Source: M3007 sp044226205
GTDB taxonomy: Bacteria; Bacteroidota; Bacteroidia; Chitinophagales; Saprospiraceae
Assembly (NCBI GenBank): GCA_044226205.1
Contig: JBGAHL010000004.1
Coordinates: 62,001 to 126,000 of the forward strand
Direction of reading: 5' to 3'
Length of the DNA stretch: 64,000 nucleotides
In this document: positions 7,584-15,724 of the stretch, one piece after another
Layout of the letters: every line of letters begins with the position of its first letter
Numbering within the stretch: the stretch's first letter is position 1
The notes under the pieces: model-generated
Databases searched by the model: none
Told to the model about the DNA's origin: nothing
Seen by the model: only the letters and a program-made list of their open reading frames with translations
Program-made: the position numbers and the translations under genes

Positions 7584-8597
7584 CTATTCCAGATTGGCCA
7601 ACACCCAGCGTTCGATGGCCGGCAGGAAATCGCGCTCCATGCCGTTCGGCATCTGGACTTTCAGGATATCGAGCCGTGTGCCGCGGTTGACGTAGTAAAT
7701 AAAGTGGATCGTCGGTCCTTCGGGCCTGTTCAGCCGGAATTGAAAAAGATACACCTGTTTGGGCGCTTTGGGCCAGGGGCCGATACTGATTTCTTCGTAA
7801 GGGATCTGGGCTTGCTCGAACTGGCGGGCGGCAACGCGGCTTGCGAGGCCCATGCTGAGCGTATCCATAGCCTCTCTGTCGGTCACCACATTGATCGCGA
7901 AAGGCAACAGAAAGTAGTTGTCGATCACCAGAACGGCGTCGGTCGATTTGTTTTTGAACAAACTCCGGTAAGTGGAAGCCACGTAGGCCGGCGTCTCCTT
8001 TTCCGGCACTTTGGTATCGAAACGATAGCCTTGCGGCGCCTTCAACTGCGTCCTGTCATCCGTATGAAATTGCTGAAAGGCACGACCGATCTCGTCGAAA
8101 CTCCCCGGGCGGGAGAATTTCACGGTTTGCATCATGGCCTTGGCTTCCTTTGCCAGGCCCTTGTATTGCTTTATCGATACGAAGGTGAACCCGTAACCTT
8201 GATAGTGCTGCACGGTGTTGTAAAGAACGACCTGCGACTCGTCCTGCATTTTGCCTTCGAAGACGTACCAGCTGACGCCGTTGATGTTCTTTAAAGTGCA
8301 TTTGTACTTGACAATATCGAGGGCTTCGGCCATTTCAGCACCCCAGGTTTTGACCCGGTCTTTGGCCGGAACGGGGTCTTTGGTCGGCTGGACCAGCACC
8401 GTCATAAAATCGCCCCTTTCTTCCGAGCGCACGGCTTCCAGCACCGAAATGGGGCGGTTGTTTTCCAGCACCTCGGTTTGTTCCCAGCCTTTGGTCAGCT
8501 GGATGGAAAAACCCTGGCGGGGAATATCGATCGTTTGTGAAAAAACGGCGATCGGGGCGATCAGCAGGAGGAGAAGGGGCAGAACAGTATTTTTCAT
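7584..8597 (-). CDS. secreted protein of unknown function
   Basis: A 337-aa protein beginning MKNTVLPLLLLLIAPIAVFSQ, a clear Sec signal peptide ending at FSQ. The mature part has no motif I recognise. It contains repeated 'stress/quality' type beta-alpha segments (SIQLTKGWEQTEV, YYVNRGTRLDILKVQMPNG) of the kind found in PsbP/DUF1795-like small lipoprotein folds, but the match is weak. It lies 101 bp upstream of the PA14-OmpA gene on the same strand and is probably co-transcribed with it or separated from it only by the palindromic element. It is divergent from the aminotransferase gene starting at 8718. Confidence 0.7.
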   Translation of the reverse strand: MKNTVLPLLLLLIAPIAVFSQTIDIPRQGFSIQLTKGWEQTEVLENNRPISVLEAVRSEERGDFMTVLVQPTKDPVPAKDRVKTWGAEMAEALDIVKYKCTLKNINGVSWYVFEGKMQDESQVVLYNTVQHYQGYGFTFVSIKQYKGLAKEAKAMMQTVKFSRPGSFDEIGRAFQQFHTDDRTQLKAPQGYRFDTKVPEKETPAYVASTYRSLFKNKSTDAVLVIDNYFLLPFAINVVTDREAMDTLSMGLASRVAARQFEQAQIPYEEISIGPWPKAPKQVYLFQFRLNRPEGPTIHFIYYVNRGTRLDILKVQMPNGMERDFLPAIERWVLANLE

Positions 8598-8717
8598 GGG
8601 AAATGGACAGATTGTTTGTGGCTGTTAAAGGTAAATGCTGCGACTCAAGTTGGGGGTAAATATTTCATCTGTCGCTGTACAGCGTACATTCGTGGCACAG
8701 AATTCAAAGCCTTAACC

Positions 8718-9860
8718 ATGCAAATCCCGTCCAAGTTGCCGCAGGTCGGCACCACCATTTTTACTGTTATGTCGGCACTGGCACAGCGCCACGGGGCCAT
8801 CAATTTGTCGCAGGGTTTCCCCAATTTCGACCCTGCCGAAGCGCTGCAGCGCCTTGTTTTCGAGCACATGCAGCGGGGCGACAACCAGTATTCGCCCATG
8901 CCCGGGCTGCCCTTGTTGCGGCAGCGCATTGCCGAAAAAATAGCCGGCCTGTACGGCGCATCCGTCGATCCCGATACGGAAATTACCATCACAGCCGGCG
9001 GCACGCAGGCCATCTTTTGCGTCGTCGGGGCAATTATCGGCCCGGGCGACGAGGTCATCCTGATCGAACCCTGTTACGATTCCTACCGCCCCTCCGTCGA
9101 GACCATGGGCGGCATTCCAGTGGTGTACAGCCTCCGGGCGCCCGATTACACCATCGACTGGGCGGCTGTGGGGCGGCTTATCAGCCCGCGCACCCGGCTC
9201 ATTTGCATCAATACCCCCAACAATCCGACCGGGAAAACGCTCACCCGCGCCGATCTCGACGCCCTGGCGGCCCTGTTGCGCGGCACGAACGTGCTGGTGA
9301 TGAGCGACGAGGTGTACGAACACCTGATGTACGACGGGCGGCCGCATGCCACCGTGCTCACGCATCCCGAATTGCGCGAACGCTCGCTGGCGATTTATTC
9401 TTTCGGCAAAACCTACCACAATACGGGCTGGAAAACCGGCTACTGCATCGCGCCGCCGGCCCTCACGACGGAGTTTCGCAAGGTGCATCAGTTCAATGTT
9501 TTTTCTGCCAATCATCCCGTGCAGGCGGCATTTGCAGACTTTTTGGTGCAGGCCGACCAGTACCTCGGGCTGCCGGATTTTTACCAGAAGAAACGCGATT
9601 TTTTTCTTGAACAACTGAAGGGTACCCGTTTCAAACCCCTGGCTTGCGAAGGCACCTATTTTCAGATTTGCGATTATTCAGCCATCAGCGACGAGCCGGA
9701 TCTGGATTTTTGCAAACGCCTGACCATTGAGCACGGGGTGGCGGCCATCCCTGTATCTTCGTTTTACTCCGACGGCCGCGACGACAAGGTGATTCGCTTC
9801 TGTTTTGCCAAAACGGAGGACGTGCTGGCCCGGGCCGGCGAATTGCTGGCTAAGGTTTGA
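8718..9860 (+). CDS. PLP-dependent aminotransferase, methionine aminotransferase type
   Basis: A 380-aa class I/II (fold type I) aminotransferase. The start MQIPSKLPQVGTTIFTVMSA at 8718 matches the typical N-terminus of the YbdL/kynurenine aminotransferase-like group; an upstream in-frame extension to 8616 has no support. Visible motifs: INLSQGFPNFDP near the start, EITITAGGTQAIF, the substrate/PLP segment NTPNNPTGK, SDEVYEHLMYDG, and the PLP lysine K231 in YSFGKTYHNTGWK. Enzymes of this group transaminate methionine (last step of methionine salvage) or glutamine and aromatic amino acids. No salvage genes lie nearby, so the substrate is an inference. A family A repeat follows the stop codon. 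Confidence 0.9.
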   Translation: MQIPSKLPQVGTTIFTVMSALAQRHGAINLSQGFPNFDPAEALQRLVFEHMQRGDNQYSPMPGLPLLRQRIAEKIAGLYGASVDPDTEITITAGGTQAIFCVVGAIIGPGDEVILIEPCYDSYRPSVETMGGIPVVYSLRAPDYTIDWAAVGRLISPRTRLICINTPNNPTGKTLTRADLDALAALLRGTNVLVMSDEVYEHLMYDGRPHATVLTHPELRERSLAIYSFGKTYHNTGWKTGYCIAPPALTTEFRKVHQFNVFSANHPVQAAFADFLVQADQYLGLPDFYQKKRDFFLEQLKGTRFKPLACEGTYFQICDYSAISDEPDLDFCKRLTIEHGVAAIPVSSFYSDGRDDKVIRFCFAKTEDVLARAGELLAKV

Positions 9861-9874
9861 AAGCCGCTTTTTTT

Positions 9875-10050
9875 GTAAAACATAGGCCGGGGCAGCGCCC
9901 CGAAAGATTTGTAGCAAATGGTGGAGTGGAGAAAACAGGTCAGGAGGGGCAGCGCCCCGAAAGATGTTTCGGGGCGCTACCCCTCCGAACCCGTAGTCTC
10001 CACCATTTGCTACAAACCTTTCGGGGCGCTGCCCCTGCCTAAGTTTTTAC
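9875..10050. repeat. dispersed palindromic element, family A, copy 2
   Basis: A 176-bp near-complete palindrome. GTAGCAAATGGTGGAG (from 9911) is matched by CTCCACCATTTGCTAC on the other arm, and the centre is the GGGGCAGCGCCCC/GGGGCGCTACCCC pair. The right end (..CTGCCTAAGTTTTTAC) is identical to that of copy 1 at 977-1149. It lies in the 303-bp gap between two same-strand genes. The rest of that gap shows nothing else apart from the carbonic anhydrase ribosome-binding region. Confidence 0.8.
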
Positions 10051-10163
10051 AGCAATTTTTAAAAACACCGTGCCTGCCTCGCATGCATTCAAAAAGTGTG
10101 TTCCAAAATTTGTTGCTTTGTCGGGCTTCACTTTCGCCATTCACGGAAATCGCAAGGATCAAC

Positions 10164-10826
10164 ATGGTCAGTTACGAGCAAATTTTTGAGAACAACAAAA
10201 AATGGATCGCCGCCAAAACCGCGGCCGACAAGGATTTTTTCAAAAAACTGTCGCAGGACCAGACGCCCGAGTACCTCTACATCGGCTGCTCCGACAGCCG
10301 GGTAACGGCCGAAGAACTGATGGGCGCGCGACCCGGCGAGGTGTTTATTCACCGCAACGTAGCCAACGTCGTGGCCTCTATCGACCTGAACGTGATGTCG
10401 GTCATCAACTACGCCGTGCGGCATTTGAGGGTCAAACACATCGTGGTCTGCGGCCACTACAATTGCGGGGGCGTCAAGGCGGCCATGCAGTCCAGCGACC
10501 TCGGCCTCCTCAATCCCTGGCTGCGCAACATCCGCGACGTGTACCGATTGCACAAGGACGAACTGAACGCCATCCGCGACGAGCATGCCCGTTACGACCG
10601 GCTCGTCGAACTCAATGTGCAGGAGCAATGTGTCAACGTGATCAAAACCGCCGTGGTACAGCAGCGCTACACGGCCGAAGGCTACCCGCTGGTGCATGGC
10701 TGGGTATTCGACCTGCGCACGGGCCTGCTTAAAGACCTGAACATCGATTTCCCCGCCATTTTGCACGAGATACAGGAGATCTACAACCTGACCGGCAGAG
10801 ACCTTTTTGAGAAGAATCAGGAATAA
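10164..10826 (+). CDS. can: beta-class carbonic anhydrase
   Basis: A 220-aa enzyme interconverting CO2 and bicarbonate. Zinc ligands are Cys42 in IGCSDSR, His98 and Cys101 in CGHYNCGG. Asp44 and Arg46 of the SDSR motif form the catalytic dyad. The length matches prokaryotic beta-CAs. The ATG at 10164 is preceded by AAGGA and gives the usual start MVSYEQIFENNKKW; the frame is open further upstream but runs through the repeat. It is convergent with the four-gene minus-strand run ending at 10916. Bicarbonate supply for fatty acid synthesis is its usual role in bacteria. Confidence 0.95.
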   Translation: MVSYEQIFENNKKWIAAKTAADKDFFKKLSQDQTPEYLYIGCSDSRVTAEELMGARPGEVFIHRNVANVVASIDLNVMSVINYAVRHLRVKHIVVCGHYNCGGVKAAMQSSDLGLLNPWLRNIRDVYRLHKDELNAIRDEHARYDRLVELNVQEQCVNVIKTAVVQQRYTAEGYPLVHGWVFDLRTGLLKDLNIDFPAILHEIQEIYNLTGRDLFEKNQE

Positions 10827-10887
10827 AAAACGGGGCAACGCAGTCGCTCCGGAGTAATTTTCTCCCTTGCGCGCCACATTGCCCCGT
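10824..10887 (-). terminator. terminator of the minus-strand oxoamine synthase run
   Basis: ACGGGGCAA (10830-10838) pairs with TTGCCCCGT (10879-10887). On the minus strand the stem is followed by TTTTTT (plus-strand A-run 10824-10829). The loop is about 40 nt, longer than usual. It lies between the convergent carbonic anhydrase and oxoamine synthase genes. Confidence 0.5.
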
Positions 10888-10915
10888 GCGGTATTTTATA
10901 AAAACCTGAAAAAGA

Positions 10916-12160
10916 TCAGACGATGGGTTGCGGGACGTAGTTTTTGTAAACGCCGGCAGCCATTTTTTCCCGTACGGCGGAGAAGGCCTCGAGCGTGACC
11001 CGGATATCTTCATCGTTGTGGGCCGCGGTGGGGATCAGGCGCAGAATGATCATGCCTTTCGGGATGACAGGGTACACGACGATGGAGCAGAACACGCCGT
11101 AGTTTTCGCGCATGTCTTTTACGAGGGCCATGGCTTCTTCCACTTCGCCGTGCATGTACACCGGGGTGACGCAGGTGTTGGTATCGCCGATATCGAAACC
11201 GCGTTCCTTGAGACCGCCCTGGAGTTTGCGCACGTTGTCCCAGAGTTTTTCACGCAATTGGGGTTGGGTTTTCAGCAAGTCGAAACGTTTCAGGGCGCCT
11301 TCGACGAGGGGCATGGGCAGCGATTTGGCGAAGATCTGCGAGCGCATGTTGTAGCGCAGGAACTGGATGATCTCCTTCTGACCTGCCACAAAAGCGCCGA
11401 TGAGGGCCATACTTTTGGCGAAAGTGCTGAAATACAGGTCCACGTCGTCGGTCACGCCTTGTTCCTCGGCGGTACCGGCGCCGGTGTTGCCCAGCATACC
11501 GAAGCCGTGTGCGTCGTCGATGAGCAGGCGGAAGCCGTATTTTTCCTTGAGCGCCACGATTTCGCGGAGTTTGCCCTGATCGCCGCGCATGCCGAACACA
11601 CCTTCGGTGATGACCAGAATACCGCCGCCAGTTTCGTCGGTGATGCGTTTGGCGCGTTCGAGGTTTTTATCGAGACTGGCGACGTCGTTGTGCATGAAGG
11701 CAAAACGTTTGCCCATGTGCATACGAACGGCGTCCACGATACAGGCATGGCTTTCGGCGTCGTAAACGACCACATCGTGGCGCGTGAGCAGCGCATCGAT
11801 GACCGACAGGATGCCCTGGTAGCCGTAATTGAGGAGGTAGCCATCCTCTTTGCCGACGAAACGGGCAAGGCCGGTTTCCAGTTGGCGGTGCAGTTTGGTC
11901 TCGCCCGACATCATACGGGCGCCCATCGGGTAAGCCAGGCCCCAGCGGGCGGCGGCATCGGCGTCGGCTTTGCGCACTTCGGGGTGATTGGCCAGGCCGA
12001 GATAGTTGTTGATGCTCCAGCAAATCACTTCTTTGCCTTTGAAAATCATGCGATTACCCAATTCGCCTTCGAGTTGGGGAAACATGTAGTAACCTTCGGC
12101 TACTTCGGCGTACTTGCCCAGGGGGCCGGCTTGCTGGAGAATACGATCGAACAAATCCAT
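10916..12160 (-). CDS. alpha-oxoamine synthase, candidate cysteate/serine acyltransferase (SulA/CapB or SPT-like)
   Basis: A 414-aa fold-type I PLP enzyme of the alpha-oxoamine synthase family (AONS, KBL, ALAS, SPT, sulfonolipid synthase), which condense an amino acid with an acyl thioester and release CO2. Landmarks: SINNYLGLANHP (49-60), YPMGARMMSG (77-86), His138 in AESHAC stacking on PLP, Asp215/His218 in DDAHGFG, and PLP lysine K249 in STFAKSMALIGAFVAG. The STF-KS-G-FVAG wording is closer to serine palmitoyltransferase than to biotin or threonine enzymes, but the N-terminal half differs from Sphingobacterium SPT as I remember it. It is the last gene of a same-strand run starting with a CBS-like PLP enzyme, which favours cysteate as amino-acid substrate. 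SPT remains the alternative. Confidence 0.75.
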   Translation of the reverse strand: MDLFDRILQQAGPLGKYAEVAEGYYMFPQLEGELGNRMIFKGKEVICWSINNYLGLANHPEVRKADADAAARWGLAYPMGARMMSGETKLHRQLETGLARFVGKEDGYLLNYGYQGILSVIDALLTRHDVVVYDAESHACIVDAVRMHMGKRFAFMHNDVASLDKNLERAKRITDETGGGILVITEGVFGMRGDQGKLREIVALKEKYGFRLLIDDAHGFGMLGNTGAGTAEEQGVTDDVDLYFSTFAKSMALIGAFVAGQKEIIQFLRYNMRSQIFAKSLPMPLVEGALKRFDLLKTQPQLREKLWDNVRKLQGGLKERGFDIGDTNTCVTPVYMHGEVEEAMALVKDMRENYGVFCSIVVYPVIPKGMIILRLIPTAAHNDEDIRVTLEAFSAVREKMAAGVYKNYVPQPIV

Positions 12161-12214
12161 TATTTGAAAATAATATGTTGAAAAATTACAAAAGGGCTTT
12201 TGCCCTCCGAATGA

Positions 12215-13063
12215 TCAGTTCTTGATAAGTTGTTGTTCAAACCGAAGGCGGTTAGACAAGGCTGTTTGCCGCCGGGTTGTCGCTGATTCGGGAGCCATTG
12301 CGCCCAAATGCTTCAAAATATCGCCGTAAAGGTCAGGATTTTTTACGGCTGTCTGAAGGGCATTTTGCAATTCTCTCGCAGGTATCGCGGCTTTGTCATC
12401 GCTCCTTAACAGCCATTCGGCCGGGCAGTCGCCGACGACGGCTTCCCAATCGATGCCCGACAGGCGTTCGAAAAACCGGCGGAAACTTTCGTCCGACAGA
12501 TTGTCCGTGTACAAGGGGTTGTTGCGCAAGGCCATGAGTACGGCCGGATTTTGGTGCGGGGTACGTTGTTCGAGCCATCGGCTGGTCATGAGGCTGGATT
12601 CATAGTCGAATGACAGCAGGCCGTCGGGCGTTTCGAGCAGATTGGGATTCTGGGCGCTCCGGTCCACGTTGAGCAGGAACAGATCGAGCAGGAAAAGTTC
12701 CTGCAGTTTCGGGTGCGCACTTCCAGTATTGTCAAAAGAGAAAGGGCGGCTTTCTTCATAAAAGTACCAGCCGGGATTCAGGCCGAGGCTTTTTTGAATG
12801 AGTTCGCGGACTTCGATGTAAAGGTGCCCGAAGTCTGTTGACGCATCCAGTTGGACACCGACGGGGCGCCTTACGGGCAAATCCAGAGCCTGTCCGATAC
12901 TGCCGGCCAGCCACTCGTTCAGGAGTCCGTAGCGGCCTGCGATGCCACCTCGGAGTTTGACCAAATACAGGCGCCGGTCGTCGGTTTCCACGATAATCGG
13001 GATTGACGATCCGGCGCCTACACTTTTTATAACCCTGCGGGCTTGCTCAAATTTTTGTTGCAT
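12215..13063 (-). CDS. HipA-like kinase
   Basis: A 282-aa protein with the fold signature of HipA-like kinases. It shows an N-lobe strand with Lys (RLYLVKLRGG), a catalytic loop LLNVDRSAQNPNLL with Asp and Asn in the NxDR-x3-N arrangement, and a metal-binding Asp in LLSFDYESSL. There is no HipB-like antitoxin next to it, so it is not an obvious toxin-antitoxin kinase; stand-alone members of this family exist without known substrate. The ATG at 13063 (MQQKFEQARRVIKSV) was preferred over an upstream extension that overlaps the cupin gene. It lies 50 bp after the cupin gene and 54 bp before the oxoamine synthase gene on the same strand. Confidence 0.75.
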   Translation of the reverse strand: MQQKFEQARRVIKSVGAGSSIPIIVETDDRRLYLVKLRGGIAGRYGLLNEWLAGSIGQALDLPVRRPVGVQLDASTDFGHLYIEVRELIQKSLGLNPGWYFYEESRPFSFDNTGSAHPKLQELFLLDLFLLNVDRSAQNPNLLETPDGLLSFDYESSLMTSRWLEQRTPHQNPAVLMALRNNPLYTDNLSDESFRRFFERLSGIDWEAVVGDCPAEWLLRSDDKAAIPARELQNALQTAVKNPDLYGDILKHLGAMAPESATTRRQTALSNRLRFEQQLIKN

Positions 13064-13113
13064 GATTGTTTGCCGGCTTGCGGCAGGGTTATACGCTGTA
13101 AAAGCAAGCGGAA

Positions 13114-13968
13114 TCAGGCCGCCTGAATGGCTTCTTCGGCCTTTTTTCGGGCATGTTCTTCTTTCCAGGTTTTCCATTTGGGGCCCATCACGGTATTCAT
13201 TCCCTTGTCGATCACAAAATGGCGTGCGATATTCCAAAGTCCCCGGGCCTGGGTGAGTACCGAATCGAGCGAACGAAGGCTGATGGAATACCCCCCGTCC
13301 AAGTACACGATATAGTGCCACCACAACGCCGGAATGAAAAGCGTTTCGCCGTGTTGAAGAATGGTTTCATGGCCGACCGCTTTCCGCAGTGCGGGGTATT
13401 TGTCGTAATCGGGCGCCAGCGGGTCGATATGGCTTTGCACGGTGTACGGATGCTGATACAACAAAGCGCTTTGGTTGGGCTCGAACAGAACGATGTGTTT
13501 GCGCGTCCAGAAATGGGTATGAAACACATTGGAGCAGTCGATGTCGTAGTGCAGGTTGGTCACGGCCCCTGCGCCGCCGAAGAACATAAACGGATATTTG
13601 TCGACCCAACCGTCGCAGATGGTCGGGTTGGCCACATCGTCAATAAGTTCGCGGGCGTGCTCAAAGATATTCCAGAGGAAAATGCGGTATTCGGTCGGGC
13701 CCTTCTGGATCAAATCCAGGTATTCACCAAATTTCATGGTGAGGTGGCTTTTCATGTAGTTGGGGCCGGGCTTGTGGTAGTCGGGGCCGACGACCGGCAC
13801 CTCCAGGTTTCCATAGGTTTCTTTTAAAAACTCGGGGGTCCATTTTTGGGTTGCGGGCCAATCTTTGGACAGGTCGGTAAAAACAACCGGTTTTTTGGGC
13901 TTCAAATAATGTTCAATGAATTCCTCGCGGGACAGACCTGTCCTGCGATCGATAGGTATGAGTTCCAT
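13114..13968 (-). CDS. JmjC-like cupin (cupin_8) Fe(II)/2-oxoglutarate-dependent hydroxylase
   Basis: A 284-aa cupin of the FIH/JMJD5-like group. The iron triad is visible: His140-x-Asp142 in NLHYDID and distal His218 in ALWWHYIVYLDGG; Lys157 in TRKHIVLF is placed to bind 2-oxoglutarate. The N-terminal KPKKPVVFTDLSKDWPA is the usual helix-strand entry of the family. Members hydroxylate proteins, tRNA bases or small molecules. The target here is unknown. It lies between a CBS-like enzyme gene (125 bp upstream) and the HipA-like kinase gene (50 bp downstream), all on the minus strand, so the three may act together. Confidence 0.88.
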   Translation of the reverse strand: MELIPIDRRTGLSREEFIEHYLKPKKPVVFTDLSKDWPATQKWTPEFLKETYGNLEVPVVGPDYHKPGPNYMKSHLTMKFGEYLDLIQKGPTEYRIFLWNIFEHARELIDDVANPTICDGWVDKYPFMFFGGAGAVTNLHYDIDCSNVFHTHFWTRKHIVLFEPNQSALLYQHPYTVQSHIDPLAPDYDKYPALRKAVGHETILQHGETLFIPALWWHYIVYLDGGYSISLRSLDSVLTQARGLWNIARHFVIDKGMNTVMGPKWKTWKEEHARKKAEEAIQAA

Positions 13969-14093
13969 AAGCTTAAAAATTAACTGACGGTGTTTGAATT
14001 AGAAGCAATAAATGTCACGGATGTGTCTGTTCCGCTTGTCAGAAAAACAGTAAAACATTCGTCATTTCTCGCCCATGCTCCAACACGCGCTCC

Positions 14094-15113
14094 TCAGCAC
14101 AACACTCCCTGGTCCTTGCCTGCAGCAACCTCCTCCTCGGTCAGAAAACCTTGTTCGATCATCCACTTGTCGTTGAACACCTTGCTGACGTACTTGGAAC
14201 CGTGGTCAGCAAAAATCAGGACCACCACGTCGTCGGCAGTGAGTTCATCCTTGATTTGTTCCAGGCATTGCATTACGGCTCCGCTGGAGTAGCCGACGAG
14301 CAGTCCTTCGCGGCGGGCCAGTTCGCGGGCGCGCAAAGCGCTGTCGCGATCGGTGACTTTGATAAAACGATCAACCAGTTCAAAGTCTACGTTTGCAGGC
14401 AAAATATTTTTTCCAACGCCTTCGATACGGTAGGCATAGATTTCATTTTCGTCGTAAATGCCGGTTTCGTGGTATTTTTTGAGTACGGACCCGAATGCAT
14501 CGGCAGCGATAATTTTTACATCGGGGTTTTGTTCCCGAATGTACCGACCGGAGCCGCAAAGGGTGCCGCCGGTACTGGCGGAGCCGATGAGGTGCGTGAT
14601 ACGGCCGTCGGTTTGTTCCCAGATTTCCGGGCCCGTGCTGAGGTAGTGCGCCTCGCCGTTGTCGGGGTTAAAATTCTGGTTGATGTAGTAGGCGTTGGGG
14701 ATTTCGCGGGCGAGTTGTTCGGCCCGGCGGTAGTAGGAACGCGGATCGTTGGGCTTGGCGTCCTGCGGGCAAAGCACGACTTCAGCGCCCATTGCACGCA
14801 GGTTGTTGAGTTTATCCTCCGAAATTTTGCTGGTCACCGTGAGAACGCAGCGATATCCTTTGATGGCGCATACCATAGCCAGGCTGAATCCTGTATTGCC
14901 GCTGGTGGCATCGACCACCGTGCCGCCGGGTTTGAGCAGCCCCAGCCGCTCGGCGCGTTCGATCATGTGCATGGCGATGCGGTCTTTGGCACTGAGGCCC
15001 GGGTTGAACGCTTCGATCTTGGCATAGACGGTGGCCGGAATTCCACTGACAACGTTATTCAGTCGGATAAGCGGCGTTTTACCGATGGTTTCCAGAATTG
15101 TGTTATAAACCAT
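14094..15113 (-). CDS. CBS/cysteine-synthase-family PLP enzyme, candidate cysteate synthase
   Basis: A 339-aa fold-type II PLP enzyme. Motifs: GKTPLIRLNN, PLP lysine K43 in SAKDRIA, TSGNTGFSLA, the glycine loop GSASTGGTL, and a C-terminal segment FADHGSKYVSKVFNDKWM that matches the catalytic core of cystathionine beta-synthase rather than CysK. The regulatory CBS domain pair is absent. Enzymes of this type replace the hydroxyl or phosphate of serine/O-phosphoserine with a nucleophile (homocysteine, sulfide, or sulfite to give cysteate). It heads the run that ends with an alpha-oxoamine synthase, which is the reason for the cysteate proposal. Plain cystathionine beta-synthase or cysteine synthase activity is the alternative. 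Confidence 0.85.
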   Translation of the reverse strand: MVYNTILETIGKTPLIRLNNVVSGIPATVYAKIEAFNPGLSAKDRIAMHMIERAERLGLLKPGGTVVDATSGNTGFSLAMVCAIKGYRCVLTVTSKISEDKLNNLRAMGAEVVLCPQDAKPNDPRSYYRRAEQLAREIPNAYYINQNFNPDNGEAHYLSTGPEIWEQTDGRITHLIGSASTGGTLCGSGRYIREQNPDVKIIAADAFGSVLKKYHETGIYDENEIYAYRIEGVGKNILPANVDFELVDRFIKVTDRDSALRARELARREGLLVGYSSGAVMQCLEQIKDELTADDVVVLIFADHGSKYVSKVFNDKWMIEQGFLTEEEVAAGKDQGVLC

Positions 15114-15214
15114 AATCCTAGGGCTTTTTCATGAAGGAAACGGGTGAGCAGCGAAAGCCGAAAAGTAGATCGAACGGCTCAGATTTCAAAGGTCCGCGGG
15201 AAATATTCGCGAGG

Positions 15215-15222
15215 CAAAGGTA
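15215..15222 (-). promoter_or_regulatory. candidate -7 element TACCTTTG
   Basis: On the minus strand TACCTTTG matches the Bacteroidota -7 consensus TAnnTTTG about 100 bp upstream of the CBS-like gene. No good TTTG/TTG -33 box stands at the expected distance, so this is tentative. Confidence 0.35.
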
Positions 15223-15421
15223 GCGCAAAACCGCTAAACTCGGCTGCTCGGGAAAAATACTTGCAGGGTTAAAAACTTGTTACAACAACCTGCAAGCCCG
15301 GCTAATGGCAAAATTGTCGCCTGTATGCCTTTCCCGGCCCCGTTTTTTGCTCGACCTGTATTCCGCTTTCGGAGCATCCACATCCAAATTCCTTTGCAAG
15401 CTAAACCCTCCCCCGCAGCCA

Positions 15422-15461
15422 TCAGGGAAAACCCCTAGAACAGACAAATACTTTTCCCTGA
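15422..15461. repeat. perfect 10-bp inverted repeat in a long intergenic region
   Basis: TCAGGGAAAA (15422-15431) and TTTTCCCTGA (15452-15461) around a 20-base centre. They lie in the 728-bp non-coding stretch 15114-15841, which is AT-rich from about 15460 to 15560 and otherwise holds only a possible 30-aa frame and a terminator. It could be an operator or an RNA hairpin. Confidence 0.4.
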
Positions 15462-15571
15462 AAAATTATTTATTCATAAAAATTTATTCTACTGTTTACT
15501 GAAATCACCAAGTTTATGTCGGACATTTAAAGCGAAATACATTTTTTAATTAATACTCATCCACTCCCGGT

Positions 15572-15664
15572 ATGCTTATTTTGTATGTAGCACTTGGTAC
15601 CACCTTGTTGATGTGGTCGTTGCCGCGAATGGCGGCCATGTTCTCCTCCGTTCAGCGCCGCTGA
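15572..15664 (+). CDS. possible 30-aa single-helix membrane peptide
   Basis: ATG at 15572 to TGA at 15662-15664 encodes 30 residues beginning MLILYVALGTTLLMWSLPRM and ending SVQRR. It has one hydrophobic segment followed by a basic tail. A strong intrinsic terminator follows 25 bp later, and AT-rich DNA precedes it, as expected for a short independent transcript. There is no clear Shine-Dalgarno sequence and no homologue I know. It could be a small membrane protein, a leader peptide, or chance. Confidence 0.35.
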   Translation: MLILYVALGTTLLMWSLPRMAAMFSSVQRR

Positions 15665-15686
15665 TCAACAGCCCGAAACACGCTTG

Positions 15687-15724
15687 AAAAGACCGCCCGC
15701 GACCTCCCCGGGCGGTCTTTTTTT
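15687..15724 (+). terminator. strong intrinsic terminator
   Basis: GACCGCCCG (15691-15699) pairs with CGGGCGGTC (15709-15717), flanked by AAAA and TTTTTTT, so the stem extends to about 13 bp and is followed by a T-run on the plus strand. No annotated gene ends just before it except the possible 30-aa frame, implying a short transcript here. Confidence 0.75.

Noticed and set aside
12215..13063. HipBA toxin-antitoxin pair
   Set aside because: No HipB-like helix-turn-helix gene is next to the HipA-like kinase; neighbours are metabolic enzymes.
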